Positions 7,357-16,665 of a DNA stretch of 46,255 bases are shown here, piece after piece (position 1 is the first letter of the stretch; the number at the start of each line of letters is the position of its first letter). The notes under the pieces are model-generated. The model did not search any database. It was not told where the DNA came from and saw only the letters and a list, made by a program, of their open reading frames with translations. The DNA comes from an uncultured Granulosicoccus sp. (GTDB taxonomy: Bacteria > Pseudomonadota > Gammaproteobacteria > Granulosicoccales > Granulosicoccaceae): positions 1 through 46,255 of the forward strand of contig CANLNQ010000042.1 in assembly GCA_947492525.1 (NCBI GenBank), written 5' to 3'. The position numbers and the translations under genes are program-made.

Positions 7357-9252
7357 CTCGTAGCGATCAGTCATTCTGACGTTGTCTTCGGCACTGTCGC
7401 GCAACTGCGTCGAGGATTGCCGCACTTGCAATGCGGTCTCCTGACTGCGCTGTTGCCGCTCGATCAGATCTGCCAGAATGGCGCGCACCGTCTTGTTGTC
7501 ACCGGTGGCATCGCCCACCAGAGTGGTGATCCCCCTGGCAGTCTCGGATTGCACGCGTACTGATTCCGAGATACTGGTCTGCAGACCATCGATCTGCGAT
7601 ACGATCTGATTGATGCTGGCGATGGCATTGACGGCATCATCAGTGTCATTGCGAATAGCGGCGATGCGCGACTGGATCTCGTCCGTTGCCTTGTTGGTCT
7701 CCTTGGCCAGTTCCTTGACCTCGTTGGCCACCACGGCAAAGCCCTTGCCCGCATCGCCGGCTCGAGCCGCTTCGATGGTGGCATTCAAGGCCAGCAGATT
7801 CGTCTGCTCCGCCACCGAGGTGATCAGTTTGATGACATTGCCGATATCCTGAGAGGATTCTGACAAGGTGCGCATGGTACCGTCGGTGCTTCGGGCAAGC
7901 TCGACCGCCTGCGAGGCAACGGTCGATGCCTGGGAGGCACTGTCGGAAATACCGCGTATGCCCGCCTCCATGTGGTCGACGCGATCGGCCACCGTCAGCA
8001 GGACATCGCGCACGGTCTGAGCTCCGGTCAATACCTTCCGGGTCTGTTCACCGTTCAGATGTGCATCCTCATCGATGGACTGACCCAGTTCCTCGAGACG
8101 CAGCGCAGAATGGGTTACCTTCTGCGCATCGCATCTGATCGCACCGAAATCTCTGCCGAACTGCTCGAACAGATTCTCCAGCTCACGGGTCATGAGGGCC
8201 AGTGCATCGTTCAGATGCAGGTTTTCACACGGGTTCTGTGCCAGATAGCCGAGGTCCCCGGCAGCTGCCGCTCTCACGCCCGTCAGCAGACGATCGATAC
8301 GGGCCTGCAACAAGCCTTCACTGGCGGCAGATTCCTCCGCCCGTTGCACAGCCTGCTGCCTCTCGCACTCACGCTGCTCCGTCTCAACGACGGAATGACG
8401 TTGTTCATTCTCCCTCTTGATCAGCGCTTCTTGTTCCAGCGTATCCTGCTCAGCCGCGCGAGCCAGCGCCAGCTCCGATTCTCGCCGACGTTTGAAGACC
8501 ACCAGGGCACGGGCCAGCGCACCCAGTTCATCGGGCCGTTCGTCATCAGCGATGGTCACATTGTGCGCATCCTCGCTGAGCCCGAATGCGGCCTCCACCA
8601 GCCGTTGCAAGGGCTTGATCAACTGCCAGCGAAGGAACGCCCAGAACGCGATGGCAAGGCAAAGAACCATGACCAGTGTCGAGCCCGCCAGCAATCGATG
8701 TCGGGCTGTCGTGTCTTCCCACTGCTGCGCCTGAAGTTCATCCAAACGCGTCTTCTGCCTGCTGACGAGCAAGTCCATCAATGCAATTGTGTCACCCTCG
8801 TGTTCGAGCAGAGCGGCTTCCAGGGCAGTCGATGGCGTATTGCCCGAGTGCTTGTCGGCAATGGCGGTGTCATACGCTTCCATCAGCTCAGTGGACGAAC
8901 TCAGGGCTGTCTGCAGATCGTCATCGTTCACCCGGTCACTCGACTGTTCACGTAGCGTGTTCGTGTTCGAGACGAGCGATTGCCTGTTCGTCTGAAACTG
9001 CGCGTGAAACATCCGGACATCGTGCTCGGTACTGCTCTGCAATGCCTGTCTTCCGGCTCGTATCATGCGCTCGGTATCAAGCTGGATATCACGCAGCAGG
9101 AGCTGCTCTGTCTGCAGCACAGTAATCTTTCCGGTGGATTCGAGGTCGGCCTTGCGCGCATTTTCAAGCTGTACGCCAACCAGCAACGCCACTGCCACAC
9201 TGCACACCAGCAAGGCGATCTGTATTCGCAGGGCCAGTCCTGATCTCCTCAT
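7351..9252 (-). CDS. Methyl-accepting chemotaxis protein
   Basis: 633 aa from the ATG at 9252. The frame is open for another 144 codons upstream, but these translate the tandem array; the signal anchor right after the chosen ATG ([20 protein letters not shown]) decides the start. Order: TM1 ~9-29, an all-helical periplasmic domain of four-helix-bundle type, TM2 ([21 protein letters not shown]), HAMP with a Glu/Gln-rich coiled coil, and the cytoplasmic signalling hairpin with [20 protein letters not shown] and [18 protein letters not shown]. No C-terminal CheR/CheB-tethering pentapeptide is seen (it ends RYEI). It senses an unknown periplasmic signal and controls CheA. No other chemotaxis gene is nearby. 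Confidence 0.92.
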   Translation of the reverse strand: MRRSGLALRIQIALLVCSVAVALLVGVQLENARKADLESTGKITVLQTEQLLLRDIQLDTERMIRAGRQALQSSTEHDVRMFHAQFQTNRQSLVSNTNTLREQSSDRVNDDDLQTALSSSTELMEAYDTAIADKHSGNTPSTALEAALLEHEGDTIALMDLLVSRQKTRLDELQAQQWEDTTARHRLLAGSTLVMVLCLAIAFWAFLRWQLIKPLQRLVEAAFGLSEDAHNVTIADDERPDELGALARALVVFKRRRESELALARAAEQDTLEQEALIKRENEQRHSVVETEQRECERQQAVQRAEESAASEGLLQARIDRLLTGVRAAAAGDLGYLAQNPCENLHLNDALALMTRELENLFEQFGRDFGAIRCDAQKVTHSALRLEELGQSIDEDAHLNGEQTRKVLTGAQTVRDVLLTVADRVDHMEAGIRGISDSASQASTVASQAVELARSTDGTMRTLSESSQDIGNVIKLITSVAEQTNLLALNATIEAARAGDAGKGFAVVANEVKELAKETNKATDEIQSRIAAIRNDTDDAVNAIASINQIVSQIDGLQTSISESVRVQSETARGITTLVGDATGDNKTVRAILADLIERQQRSQETALQVRQSSTQLRDSAEDNVRMTDRYEI

Positions 9253-9373
9253 GTCATGTATTCCAGCAACCCATCTCCATCTGCCTGAAGAATCGGCCGT
9301 GACTCGGCTTACTACACCGTCCAGTACGGCATTACCGTTACAGATGAAACCCCCTTCGCAGTCGCGCTGCGCC

Positions 9374-9597
9374 ACACGCAACACGCAACACGCAACACGC
9401 AACACCCAAACGCAAACGCAAACGCAAACGCAAACCCAAACCCAAACCCAAACCCAAACCCAAACCCAAACACAAACCCAAACCCAATACCCGATACCCG
9501 ATACCCGATACCCGATACCCGATACCCGATACCCGATACCCGATACCCGGTACCCGACACCCGACACCCGACACCCGACACCCAAACCCGATACCCC
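9374..9597. repeat. Drifting 6/7-bp tandem array upstream of the mcp gene, rich in G-tracts on the minus strand
   Basis: Reading +: ACACGCA x4, ACACCCA x1, AACGCA x4, AACCCA x6, AACACA x1, AACCCA x2, ATACCCG x9, GTACCCG x1, ACACCCG x3, ACACCCA x1, AACCCG x1, ATACCCC x1. The unit changes in blocks and switches length 7-6-7. The + strand has no T from 9369 to 9487. The minus strand carries a GGG run in nearly every unit from 9597 to 9433 (about 24 runs spaced 3-4 nt), so it fits the G-quadruplex pattern many times over. The array sits between the divergent mcp and the 9829 gene. Period-7 blocks without stops open several reading frames (YRVSGIG repeats) that are not genes. Confidence 0.95.
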
Positions 9598-9724
9598 ATA
9601 CCGCGCATCCATATATATACAACCCCGGGACTTCGCACGAAAACGCCACGTCCCCCACTTATCCCGCCACTGCTTTTCTGGCACTCACACGCGGCCATTG
9701 CTAACAGCAACAAATTTCATCAGA

Positions 9725-9733
9725 TGCTATACA
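9725..9733 (+). promoter_or_regulatory. Extended -10 promoter element
   Basis: TGCTATACA fits the extended -10 pattern (TGnTATAnT with one deviation) about 95 bp before the start of the 9829 gene and downstream of the tandem array. No good -35 hexamer is visible, as is common for extended -10 promoters. Confidence 0.35.
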
Positions 9734-9828
9734 TGAATGCAGGCAAGGGATCTTTACACCAGATCAAGTGTCTGGCATGAAGGTCGCTAGTATTGAAAGC
9801 AGTAGTTGAAAAGATCGAGGATACCGGC

Positions 9829-10464
9829 ATGATTACGACGCCTGACGACTGTCTCATTCAACCCAGCAGCTCATTGCAGGATTTCTTCCGCGAGCGAATC
9901 GAAAGCGCGGTCGAGCGCAACAAGCTCGACGGCAATGACGATACCCTGTGGTATCTGACGCAGCTACTGTGCAACTATTCGAAAACCAGCTGCTTTCTCG
10001 ATGACAACGGCACCCGAGCCACACTGACGCCGCTGGCTGAGTACTACCGCATGGCGCTGGAATCACCCACCAAACACGAACGGCGGCTGCAGCTGCAGCG
10101 TCTGGGCGATGTCGCCATCGTGGTCGCAGGCCTGTTCTCCGGTGCACTCGAGCGCAAGCCCATCGATGTACGCTACTACATGTCCATGGGCGAGGCCGCC
10201 TACGGAACCCTGGCGGATGAATCGAGCCAGTCCAGCCGAGATCGCGCACTGCAGGGTATCTTCGAATCACTGGCCAGCGATTTCAGTGACTATGTCGTTG
10301 TGATCTCGGAAGTGCCGACACGTGCCCGTTCGGAAAAGGACCTGTTGCAACTGGTGGATGAGTGGGAAACCAGCCATCACCCGGCACTGGCCCGGCAGCT
10401 TCGCCAACAGGGTGTCTTCCTGGAAGAGGACGCGAGCGAAAGCACATCAGCATTCCTGCATTGA
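9829..10464 (+). CDS. Conserved-looking cytoplasmic protein of unknown function
   Basis: 211 aa from the ATG at 9829, preceded by GAGGA at good spacing; a TTG 36 bp upstream is less likely. No signal peptide or membrane segment. The most distinctive region is LQRLGDVAIVVAGLFSGAL followed by DVRYYMSMGEAAYGTLA, a helical pattern that looks conserved rather than random; the rest is helical and acidic. It is followed after 31 bp by a second unrecognised protein on the same strand with its own ribosome site, so both probably form one transcript driven from the extended -10 at 9725. I do not recognise a function. Confidence 0.7.
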   Translation: MITTPDDCLIQPSSSLQDFFRERIESAVERNKLDGNDDTLWYLTQLLCNYSKTSCFLDDNGTRATLTPLAEYYRMALESPTKHERRLQLQRLGDVAIVVAGLFSGALERKPIDVRYYMSMGEAAYGTLADESSQSSRDRALQGIFESLASDFSDYVVVISEVPTRARSEKDLLQLVDEWETSHHPALARQLRQQGVFLEEDASESTSAFLH

Positions 10465-10495
10465 TCCATTTGCAGCCAATCATGGAGAGCGCCCC

Positions 10496-11188
10496 ATGCT
10501 GGTAGAAAACCTTCAGACGAGCCTGCAGAGGCAGTACGATCTGGCCATTCCCTATCAGGTGCAACAGTTCGTCTCTCACGACGCCTTGCTGGCAAGAGAG
10601 CTGGCCGCAACGGCGCGTCAGGACAATCAGGATGAGTCACCCGATGATGCCGCGGCGATCGAGGAGACCGTGTTCATCTGCCAGAGCGGCGATACGCTGG
10701 AATTTACCGTCTATCTGGATCACGATGTACTCGACATCGCCAGTGAAAACACCCGAACCGATCGTCATGGCCGACTGCACACCTATGAGCAACATACCAT
10801 CGACAGTCTCTGCACCATCGTCGAGGGTGTCAGCCATGCAGTATGCCTGTTATGGCATGCGCATCACGACCGCCAATTGAGAGCAGTCGACCTGGAACTG
10901 CAGGCAGAGGTGGACAAGTACATGCTGTTGATGGGCTGCAACCCCGATGACGACAGCCGAGGCCGACTGCGCAGGCAGCTGTTCGACAATGCGCGCTTCA
11001 CTGCGCCTGCGGACACCGCCCTTCATCAGCGCTACAAGGTCGCCAGTGAGGGGGCGGCAAGCTACTGTGAATGGTTGTCGCAAGCCTTTCCCGGTCCGGC
11101 TGACCAGACCGGCCTGACGCAGGAACTGGCGCGCTTCTATCGACTCTCCGGCGCCGCGAAGTTCGAACACATTCGCCGCCTGCACTGA
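10496..11188 (+). CDS. Protein of unknown function, partner of the upstream gene
   Basis: 230 aa from the ATG at 10496 (GGAG 11 nt upstream); the frame is open further 5' but overlaps the previous gene. Soluble, no signal peptide. The N-terminal half is acidic and mentions no known motif; the middle has LWHAHHDRQLRAVDLELQAEVDKYMLLMGC, a His-rich helical stretch, and the end is Arg-rich (FEHIRRLH). H-A-H-H-D could bind a metal, but this is speculative. The gene follows the 9829 gene in apparent operon. Function unknown. Confidence 0.65.
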   Translation: MLVENLQTSLQRQYDLAIPYQVQQFVSHDALLARELAATARQDNQDESPDDAAAIEETVFICQSGDTLEFTVYLDHDVLDIASENTRTDRHGRLHTYEQHTIDSLCTIVEGVSHAVCLLWHAHHDRQLRAVDLELQAEVDKYMLLMGCNPDDDSRGRLRRQLFDNARFTAPADTALHQRYKVASEGAASYCEWLSQAFPGPADQTGLTQELARFYRLSGAAKFEHIRRLH

Positions 11189-11251
11189 GCATCGACCGAC
11201 AGCCTTCGTCCGCTGCATCAGCTGGCGGCTACTCTGGCATACTATCCGGCG

Positions 11252-11713
11252 ATGGCCAGACAAGTATCAAGCAGACGGGTAGCAGCCGTGACGGTGGTCG
11301 CATGGCTGTTTGCCCTGCATGCTCAGGCAGATTCACAGACATTGTCCGAACAATTGCTGGGCGCCTATTTCGATATTGCCGGGGTCTGTACCACGTCTCA
11401 GGTCATCGAACTGCGCGATGACGGCGATATCGTCACGATCGAGATCGACATCGAGCCCAATACACGCAAGGGCCTGTCGAAAATGCACAAGGAGGATCGC
11501 GACGACTGGTTCAGCCTGCATTGCCCTCCCGAGATTCATGGCGTCTGGCGTCAACCAGAGCCACCCCGGGATATCCTCGTCACGGGTCTGATTGGCGACG
11601 AGGAGTACTACACACTCAGCTGCGTCACCTTCCAGCAGGATCAGTGGACGATGCGCGAATCCTCTCTTCGCGACAGGCTCCAGAGCTGGCTGGAAGAGAA
11701 GCTGGGCGATTAG
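11252..11713 (+). CDS. Small secreted protein of unknown function
   Basis: 153 aa with a typical Sec signal peptide (RRVAAVTVVAWLFALHAQA, cleavage likely after residue 26). The mature part of ~125 residues is acidic, beta-rich in the middle (VIELRDDGDIVTIEIDIE), contains three cysteines and ends in an amphipathic helix (LQSWLEEKLGD). Periplasmic location is inferred. Its stop codon overlaps that of the convergent glycosyltransferase gene (TTAG). It starts 63 bp after the preceding gene and could share its transcript. No family recognised. Confidence 0.6.
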   Translation: MARQVSSRRVAAVTVVAWLFALHAQADSQTLSEQLLGAYFDIAGVCTTSQVIELRDDGDIVTIEIDIEPNTRKGLSKMHKEDRDDWFSLHCPPEIHGVWRQPEPPRDILVTGLIGDEEYYTLSCVTFQQDQWTMRESSLRDRLQSWLEEKLGD

Positions 11714-12975
11714 GCCGTGACGGGGGTCTGCTGGACGGCATCGAAGATGTCGCTGTAGCGATCGATCATCAGCGTCTTGTCGAAGTGATTGGCCGCATGG
11801 GCCCGAGCGAATACAGACATCTGCGCCAGGCGCTGCGGGTCGGCGGCCAGTTCGGCGAGACAGTTCGCCAAGGCTTCCGCTGATCGTTCCACCAGAATGC
11901 CGCCGGCGCCGTGTTCATCCTGTGATACCGCATCGGCACTGCCACCGGCGTCTGTCAACACAGCCGGCGTGCCTGCCGCCTGCGCCTCGAGAGCGGACAG
12001 CGGATGCCCCTCACGGTCGCTGGACAGGACAAAGACATCAAAGGCTGCCAGCAGATCAGGAACATCGTCTCGCTCACCCAGCAGGGTGACGACATCGCCC
12101 AGACCGAGCTCGGCGATCCTGGCCTCGGTGACGTGTCGTTCAGGGCCTTCACCAGCAATCACCACACGCACCGGCACACCGGCGTCGCGCAACAGAGCGG
12201 CGGCTTCGACCAGTCTGGGATGATTTTTGGCGGTGGCCAATCGCCCCACCGTGCCGATCAGAAACTGTTCCGGGGATGCCAGTTCCCGACGTAGCTCACT
12301 GCCTTTCCCGCTGGCATAGACGGACGTATTCACCCCGTTGTTGACGACCTGGATCAATGATTCGTCGATACCGACATCGTGGGCGTAGAAATTGGCAGTG
12401 TCCTGCGATACGGCGATCATGCGAGCCGTCACCCGGCTCAGTGCCCGATCGACAATTCGATTGTGCAGGCGCTTCCAGACGTCACGATTGTGCTCGGTGA
12501 CCACCACCGGAATGCCACTCTTGACGAGCGCAAGCCGCGTCCAGAGATTGGCTGTCCACAGATGGGAGTTGACCACCTGAATGCGATGCTTGAGCACCAA
12601 TGCGCGCAGTCGTCCGGGGATTCTGTAGTCGACACCCCGTTTCTTGTGCAACAGGTGCAAGGTGATATCCGGGGAGAGTCGAGACGTGAGTTCTCCCAGC
12701 GCACTGAGACAGACCACATGCACTGAATCACCACGTTCGACGAATTCGTTGGCCAGATCGACAACCATCTGCTCGGCACCACCCACCGTCAGCGCTTCGA
12801 TGACGAACATGAGGCGACGGGGCGTTGGCAGATACGACACATTGTGCGGCGTGTCAGACAGCTTCTGAGACCGGACAGGTCTGCGAACAACAGATCGCTT
12901 GCTGCTCTCGGACTGGACCGAGGCACGCGGAGTTACTGCGTCGCTGCTCTGAACGGGATGGGAAGAAGTCGACAT
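11710..12975 (-). CDS. GT4-family glycosyltransferase
   Basis: 421 aa. After an unusual ~52-residue Ser/Arg-rich, probably disordered N-terminal tail the GT-B fold begins (RRLMFVIEALTVGGAEQMVV, the glycine-rich acceptor loop). The donor half has GTVGRLATAKNHPRLVEAA, VVIAGEGPER and the signature SSDREGHPLSALEAQAAGTP (E322 and E330 mark the EX7E nucleotide-sugar site). It transfers a sugar from an NDP-sugar, probably to a polysaccharide or glycolipid at the membrane. No other polysaccharide genes are adjacent, so it is an orphan. The ribosome site is weak; a later start that removes the tail is possible. Confidence 0.87.
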   Translation of the reverse strand: MSTSSHPVQSSDAVTPRASVQSESSKRSVVRRPVRSQKLSDTPHNVSYLPTPRRLMFVIEALTVGGAEQMVVDLANEFVERGDSVHVVCLSALGELTSRLSPDITLHLLHKKRGVDYRIPGRLRALVLKHRIQVVNSHLWTANLWTRLALVKSGIPVVVTEHNRDVWKRLHNRIVDRALSRVTARMIAVSQDTANFYAHDVGIDESLIQVVNNGVNTSVYASGKGSELRRELASPEQFLIGTVGRLATAKNHPRLVEAAALLRDAGVPVRVVIAGEGPERHVTEARIAELGLGDVVTLLGERDDVPDLLAAFDVFVLSSDREGHPLSALEAQAAGTPAVLTDAGGSADAVSQDEHGAGGILVERSAEALANCLAELAADPQRLAQMSVFARAHAANHFDKTLMIDRYSDIFDAVQQTPVTA

Positions 12976-13139
12976 GAAGTTTCTGCGCTTGAAATTGGTA
13001 CATCTGGAGGCCGCAGCTTAGCACCGCATCGTCAATGCAGCCAACAACCGGGAACGTGGATTGCGGAGTCTTGAACGCAGGTCACGTGAGTCAGTGAACA
13101 ATCAGACGGCAAGGAAATACCGACTGTGACGCAGTTCAT

Positions 13140-13742
13140 TCAACGTGTGACTATGCGGCCGGCACCCAGTTCCAGCAACTTTTCTTGCAAGACTGTCATT
13201 TCCTGCGAAGGCACCTGCAAGGTCAGATGAACGCTGCTGTCGAACTGCCTGTCCTCGATCAGGATATCCGTGCCTCGCAGCCAATGTTCCAGCGTGTCCA
13301 GCAAGGCATAGGACAATTCTGCATGAACGCGCTCACGGATGAAACTATCCTGCACCTCGACAGCCATCAATGCCTGTGTTGCCGATTGACTGTAGGCGCG
13401 AACCAGCCCGCCTGCCCCCAACTTGATGCCACCGAAATAGCGCGTCACCACCACGATGACATGCCCCAGGCCGGAATGCTGCAGCACGTTGAGTATCGGT
13501 TTGCCAGCGGTACCTTTCGGCTCGCCATCATCGCTCTGATCCTGCAGCCAGATATCCTCCGGCACCCCTGCCACCATGGCCCAGCAGTGATGGCTGGCAT
13601 CGGGCATGTCCAGACGACATTGCTCGACGAACTGACGCGCCGCATCCTTGCCCACCACATGACCCACTCGGGTAATGAAACGTGAGCGCTTGATGATGAT
13701 TTCGAACTGCTGTGTACCCGTCGGGGTGGGAAACCGGTCCAT
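13140..13742 (-). CDS. yigZ: YigZ/IMPACT-family protein
   Basis: 200 aa, the standard length of the UPF0029/IMPACT family. Signature stretches are IIIKRSRFITRVGHV at the N terminus, ASHHCWAMVAG, QSDDGEPKGTAGKPIL (residues ~70-85) and TRYFGGIKLGAGGLVRAYS (~101-119). The N-terminal half is the S5/EF-G-like domain; the C-terminal part is the YigZ ferredoxin-like domain. In eukaryotes IMPACT regulates Gcn2; the bacterial role is unsettled. A single gene with its own space on both sides. Confidence 0.9.
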   Translation of the reverse strand: MDRFPTPTGTQQFEIIIKRSRFITRVGHVVGKDAARQFVEQCRLDMPDASHHCWAMVAGVPEDIWLQDQSDDGEPKGTAGKPILNVLQHSGLGHVIVVVTRYFGGIKLGAGGLVRAYSQSATQALMAVEVQDSFIRERVHAELSYALLDTLEHWLRGTDILIEDRQFDSSVHLTLQVPSQEMTVLQEKLLELGAGRIVTR

Positions 13743-13872
13743 GGCCTCACTCTAAACAACTTGCCTGAAAAATACCGCACCCCGGGGCCTTCTCCAGCAC
13801 TGGTCAAGAAACACACCGCGCAGGTATGATGCCGATGACACAGACAGCCGCAGACGCACCACCACAGCTCTC

Positions 13873-14226
13873 ATGAAAAAGCCCGATACCGCCAGGCTCG
13901 ATCGCCTCGTTGCCAGCGCTCGCGCCGATTATGCCACCCGCGAAAACGGTTACCGCCAGCGGGCCCTGAAGCTCTACCCATGGATCTGTGGCCGTTGCAT
14001 GCGCGAGTTCACGCAGGCCAATCTGCAGGAGCTGACGGTACACCACCGGGACCATGATCATGACAACAACCCCAGCGATGGCAGCAATTGGGAGCTGCTG
14101 TGCGTCTATTGTCACGACAATGAGCATCAACGCTATGTCGAACAGGTGACCTATGGGCGCGAGGACCAGGGTGAGACCGCCACGCACAACCCCTTCGCCG
14201 ACCTGAAATCCCTGCTGAAGAAATAG
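13873..14226 (+). CDS. yajD: YajD-family HNH nuclease-like protein
   Basis: 117 aa with an HNH/zinc-ribbon arrangement: C39-x2-C42 (WICGRC), the HNH core VHHRDHDHDNNP at 56-67, and C77-x2-C80 with H81 and H85 (CVYCHDNEH). This matches YajD-type stand-alone HNH proteins common in Gammaproteobacteria. The metal and catalytic residues appear complete, so DNA nicking is possible, but the cellular role is not known. A free-standing gene 130 bp from the divergent yigZ-like gene. Confidence 0.88.
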   Translation: MKKPDTARLDRLVASARADYATRENGYRQRALKLYPWICGRCMREFTQANLQELTVHHRDHDHDNNPSDGSNWELLCVYCHDNEHQRYVEQVTYGREDQGETATHNPFADLKSLLKK

Positions 14227-14289
14227 TCCTTCGGCACCGCCCTGTTCCGGGCGTAGCTGCCGGAGGGTCTCCAGCAGACCAGTCTGACC

Positions 14290-14700
14290 TCACATCAGCG
14301 CGGCAAGCAGCATGGCCACCGTGGCGCCGAAGGACACACCCCAGATGATGGACCGTCCGGGCACCCAGCCATAGGCGTAGGCAGGCACGTACAGAATCCG
14401 TGCCCCCAGGTACAGCCAGGCACAGATACCCGTGAACGGCGTGGACTGACCGGACAGCGTGATGACGAGCACGGCGATGGTGAACAGTATCAATGCCTCG
14501 AAATGGTTGTTCAGTGCCCTGACAAGCCGCGCGGTTCGCGTGCTGACCTGATCCACCAGCGCGCCGCCCAGACGATCGGCATCACGGGGTGAGAGTGTCT
14601 TGGCGGTGCCCACCTCCAGATTCACCGGTATGGCCATCAGCATGAACTGCACAACCTGCAGCAGTGCGGCCAGCGCCAGTACCGTCAGCTCGGTGGTCAT
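14290..14700 (-). CDS. MAPEG-family membrane protein
   Basis: 136 aa with four hydrophobic helices. The family features are the ALNNHFEALILFTIAVL segment after the first loop (the E/N-rich helix that binds glutathione or lipid in MAPEG proteins) and LYLGARILYVPAYAYG before the last helix. Eukaryotic relatives conjugate glutathione to lipophilic compounds; bacterial members are mostly uncharacterised. It lies 29 bp after the 3-hydroxybutyrate dehydrogenase gene on the same strand, so the two may share a transcript. Confidence 0.85.
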   Translation of the reverse strand: MTTELTVLALAALLQVVQFMLMAIPVNLEVGTAKTLSPRDADRLGGALVDQVSTRTARLVRALNNHFEALILFTIAVLVITLSGQSTPFTGICAWLYLGARILYVPAYAYGWVPGRSIIWGVSFGATVAMLLAALM

Positions 14701-14729
14701 GTACGAGTCGTCCGCATCATCGATGGCCC

Positions 14730-15512
14730 CTAGTGTGCCGTCCAGCCGCCATCCACCGGCAGACTGGCACCGGTGATACCCGTGGCATCGTCGGAGCTCA
14801 GGTATACCGCCAGTGCGGCAATCTGTTCAATGGTTGCGAACTTCTTGTTGGGTTGAGCCGCCAGCATGACCTCGTTGATGACCTGCTCCTCGGTCATGCC
14901 ACGTGCCTTGGCCGTGGCGGGCACCTGCTTCTCGACCAGCGGCGTCCAGACGTAGCCGGGGCAGATGGCGTTGGCCGTGACACCCTGCTCTGCCAGTTCC
15001 AGCGCCAGAGTCTTGGTCAGTCCGAGCAGACCGTGCTTGGCTGCCACATAGGCAGACTTGTAGGGTGATGCCACGAGGCCGTGAGCCGAGGCGATATTGA
15101 TGATCCTGCCCCATTGCTGCTGCTTCATGTATGGCACGACCGCCTTGGCGGTGTAGAAAGCGGCTGAGAGATTCAATGACATGATGGCTTCCCATTTGTC
15201 ATTCGGAAAATCCTCGACCGGGGAGACGAACTGCATTCCGGCGTTGTTGACCAGAATATCCACACCACCAAACGCCGAGGCCGCCTCATCCATCAACGAC
15301 TGAATGGCGTCAGCGTCCATGAGGTTGGCCGAGCTGTAGAGGATCTTGCCACCCGAGATACCTTCCAGACGGGCACACAGGTCCTTGACCTCGTCTGCCG
15401 ACTCCAGCCCGTTCAACACGATATTCATGCCCTTGGCAGCCAGCGCCTCGGCAATGCCGAGTCCGATGCCGCTGGTTGAACCGGTTACCAATGCGGTCTT
15501 TACATCACTCAT
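14730..15512 (-). CDS. bdhA: 3-hydroxybutyrate dehydrogenase
   Basis: 260 aa from the ATG at 15512, which has GAGG at good spacing. It is a classical SDR (TGSTSGIG at 10-17, NNAG at 89-92, S142, Y155, K159). The substrate residues of characterised D-3-hydroxybutyrate dehydrogenases are also in place: Q94 (AGMQFVSPVEDF), H144 (ASAHG), K152 (SPYKSAY) and the CPGYVWTPLVEKQ lid. It converts D-3-hydroxybutyrate to acetoacetate with NAD+ in the cytoplasm, usually in polyhydroxybutyrate or ketone-body use. No PHB depolymerase is in the window. Divergent from the AKR7-like reductase gene. Confidence 0.93.
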   Translation of the reverse strand: MSDVKTALVTGSTSGIGLGIAEALAAKGMNIVLNGLESADEVKDLCARLEGISGGKILYSSANLMDADAIQSLMDEAASAFGGVDILVNNAGMQFVSPVEDFPNDKWEAIMSLNLSAAFYTAKAVVPYMKQQQWGRIINIASAHGLVASPYKSAYVAAKHGLLGLTKTLALELAEQGVTANAICPGYVWTPLVEKQVPATAKARGMTEEQVINEVMLAAQPNKKFATIEQIAALAVYLSSDDATGITGASLPVDGGWTAH

Positions 15513-15559
15513 GAAGTCATTCCTCGACGTAGATTGAAGTTTCACGGAACTGGCGTTGC

Positions 15560-15565
15560 ATTCTA
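15560..15565 (-). promoter_or_regulatory. Probable -10 box of the bdhA gene
   Basis: TAGAAT on the minus strand (5/6 match to TATAAT), 48 bp before the bdhA start codon. The -35 region is poor (CTTTCC at 17-bp spacing), so the promoter may be weak or activator-dependent. Confidence 0.3.
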
Positions 15566-15657
15566 CCGACAATCTGTCAGCGGGAAAGCGTCATGGCACC
15601 TTGTGCAGTGGCGGTTTACACTGAGAACGACTCTTGCGATGAAGAATCTCGACACAC

Positions 15658-16665
15658 ATGACCAGCCACACCCCCTCAGACTCTGACAGCGGTCTCGACG
15701 TCATTCTCGGCACGATGACCTTCAGTGGTCAGGTTGATGCGGCCTGTGCCACCGACATGATCAAGGCCTTTCGCAGCGCCGGACACACGGCACTGGACAC
15801 CGCCTACGTCTACAACAAGGGCGGCACGGAAACCCTGCTTGGGGAGCTCAACGCTCAAGGCGTTCTGGCGGGCACCCATATGGCCGGCAAGGCCAATCCG
15901 GCCGAAGATGGCGGTCTCAGTGCCGCCTCCGTGCGGCGCCAGCTGGAGACCTCACTGCAGCGTCTGCGCATGGAGACGCTGGATCTGTTCTATCTGCATT
16001 CACCGGATCTGAACGTCCCCATCCGCGAGAGCCTGCAGGCGGTGGCCGACCTGCACGCCGAAGGTCGCTTTCAACGATTCGGGCTGAGCAACTACGCGGC
16101 CTGGCAAGTAGCCGAGATCAGCGAGATCTGTCGCGCCGAGGGCTGGATCATGCCCAGTGTCTACCAGGGCATGTACAACGCGCTGACACGCGACGTGGAG
16201 CGCGAGCTGTTTGCCTGTCTGCGCAACTACGGCATGGCCTTCTACGCCTACAACCCGCTGGCGGGCGGCCTGCTCTCGGGCAAGCACCAGTCGCTGGATG
16301 CCATGCCCTCGGGAGGTCGCTTTGCCGACTTTGCAGGTTACCAGAGCCGTTACTGGAAGCCGGCGTACTTCCAGGTGATCAATTCTCTCTCGGCACAGTG
16401 CCGGGCAGAAGGCATCGAACCGGCGGCGGCAGCCCTTCGCTGGCTGTGCCACCACTCGGCGCTGGTCGGCCCTGCACCGGATGGTGCGCCACTGGCCGAC
16501 AGAACCACCCCTCACGCCCTGATCATCGGCGCCAGTTCCATGAAACATTTCGAGCAGAACCTGCAAGCGACCGCTGCAGGTGCGCTGCCTACCTTGCTCG
16601 TGGAAGCCTTCGACGAAGGCTGGGAGGCGGTAAGACCCGCCTGCATCAAGTACTTCCGGCCCTGA
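15658..16665 (+). CDS. Aldo/keto reductase, AKR7 (aflatoxin-aldehyde reductase)-like
   Basis: 335 aa TIM-barrel oxidoreductase. The catalytic tetrad is D47, Y52 (DTAYVYNKGGTE), K78 (MAGKAN) and H114 (FYLHSPD). The start LGTMTFSGQVD and the closing region HALIIGASSMKHFEQNL fit the AKR7 branch, which reduces dialdehydes and other reactive aldehydes with NADPH. The enzyme is cytoplasmic and probably has a detoxifying role. It ends exactly next to the stop of the MATE pump gene on the other strand (TGA|TCA). The ATG is preceded by no strong ribosome site. Confidence 0.88.
   Translation: MTSHTPSDSDSGLDVILGTMTFSGQVDAACATDMIKAFRSAGHTALDTAYVYNKGGTETLLGELNAQGVLAGTHMAGKANPAEDGGLSAASVRRQLETSLQRLRMETLDLFYLHSPDLNVPIRESLQAVADLHAEGRFQRFGLSNYAAWQVAEISEICRAEGWIMPSVYQGMYNALTRDVERELFACLRNYGMAFYAYNPLAGGLLSGKHQSLDAMPSGGRFADFAGYQSRYWKPAYFQVINSLSAQCRAEGIEPAAAALRWLCHHSALVGPAPDGAPLADRTTPHALIIGASSMKHFEQNLQATAAGALPTLLVEAFDEGWEAVRPACIKYFRP

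Noticed and set aside
9312..9736. Long overlapping frames (e.g. with YRVSGIG repeats) on both strands across the array, including an N-terminal extension of the mcp frame
   Set aside because: Period-7 repeats without stop triplets open several frames at once; the mcp signal anchor begins right after the ATG at 9252, and the frames have no independent coding signature.
15594..15607. Sigma54-like element TGGCAC-N4-TGCA upstream of the AKR7 gene
   Set aside because: The GG and GC pairs are 10 bp apart (first G to G) instead of 12, which sigma54 does not tolerate.
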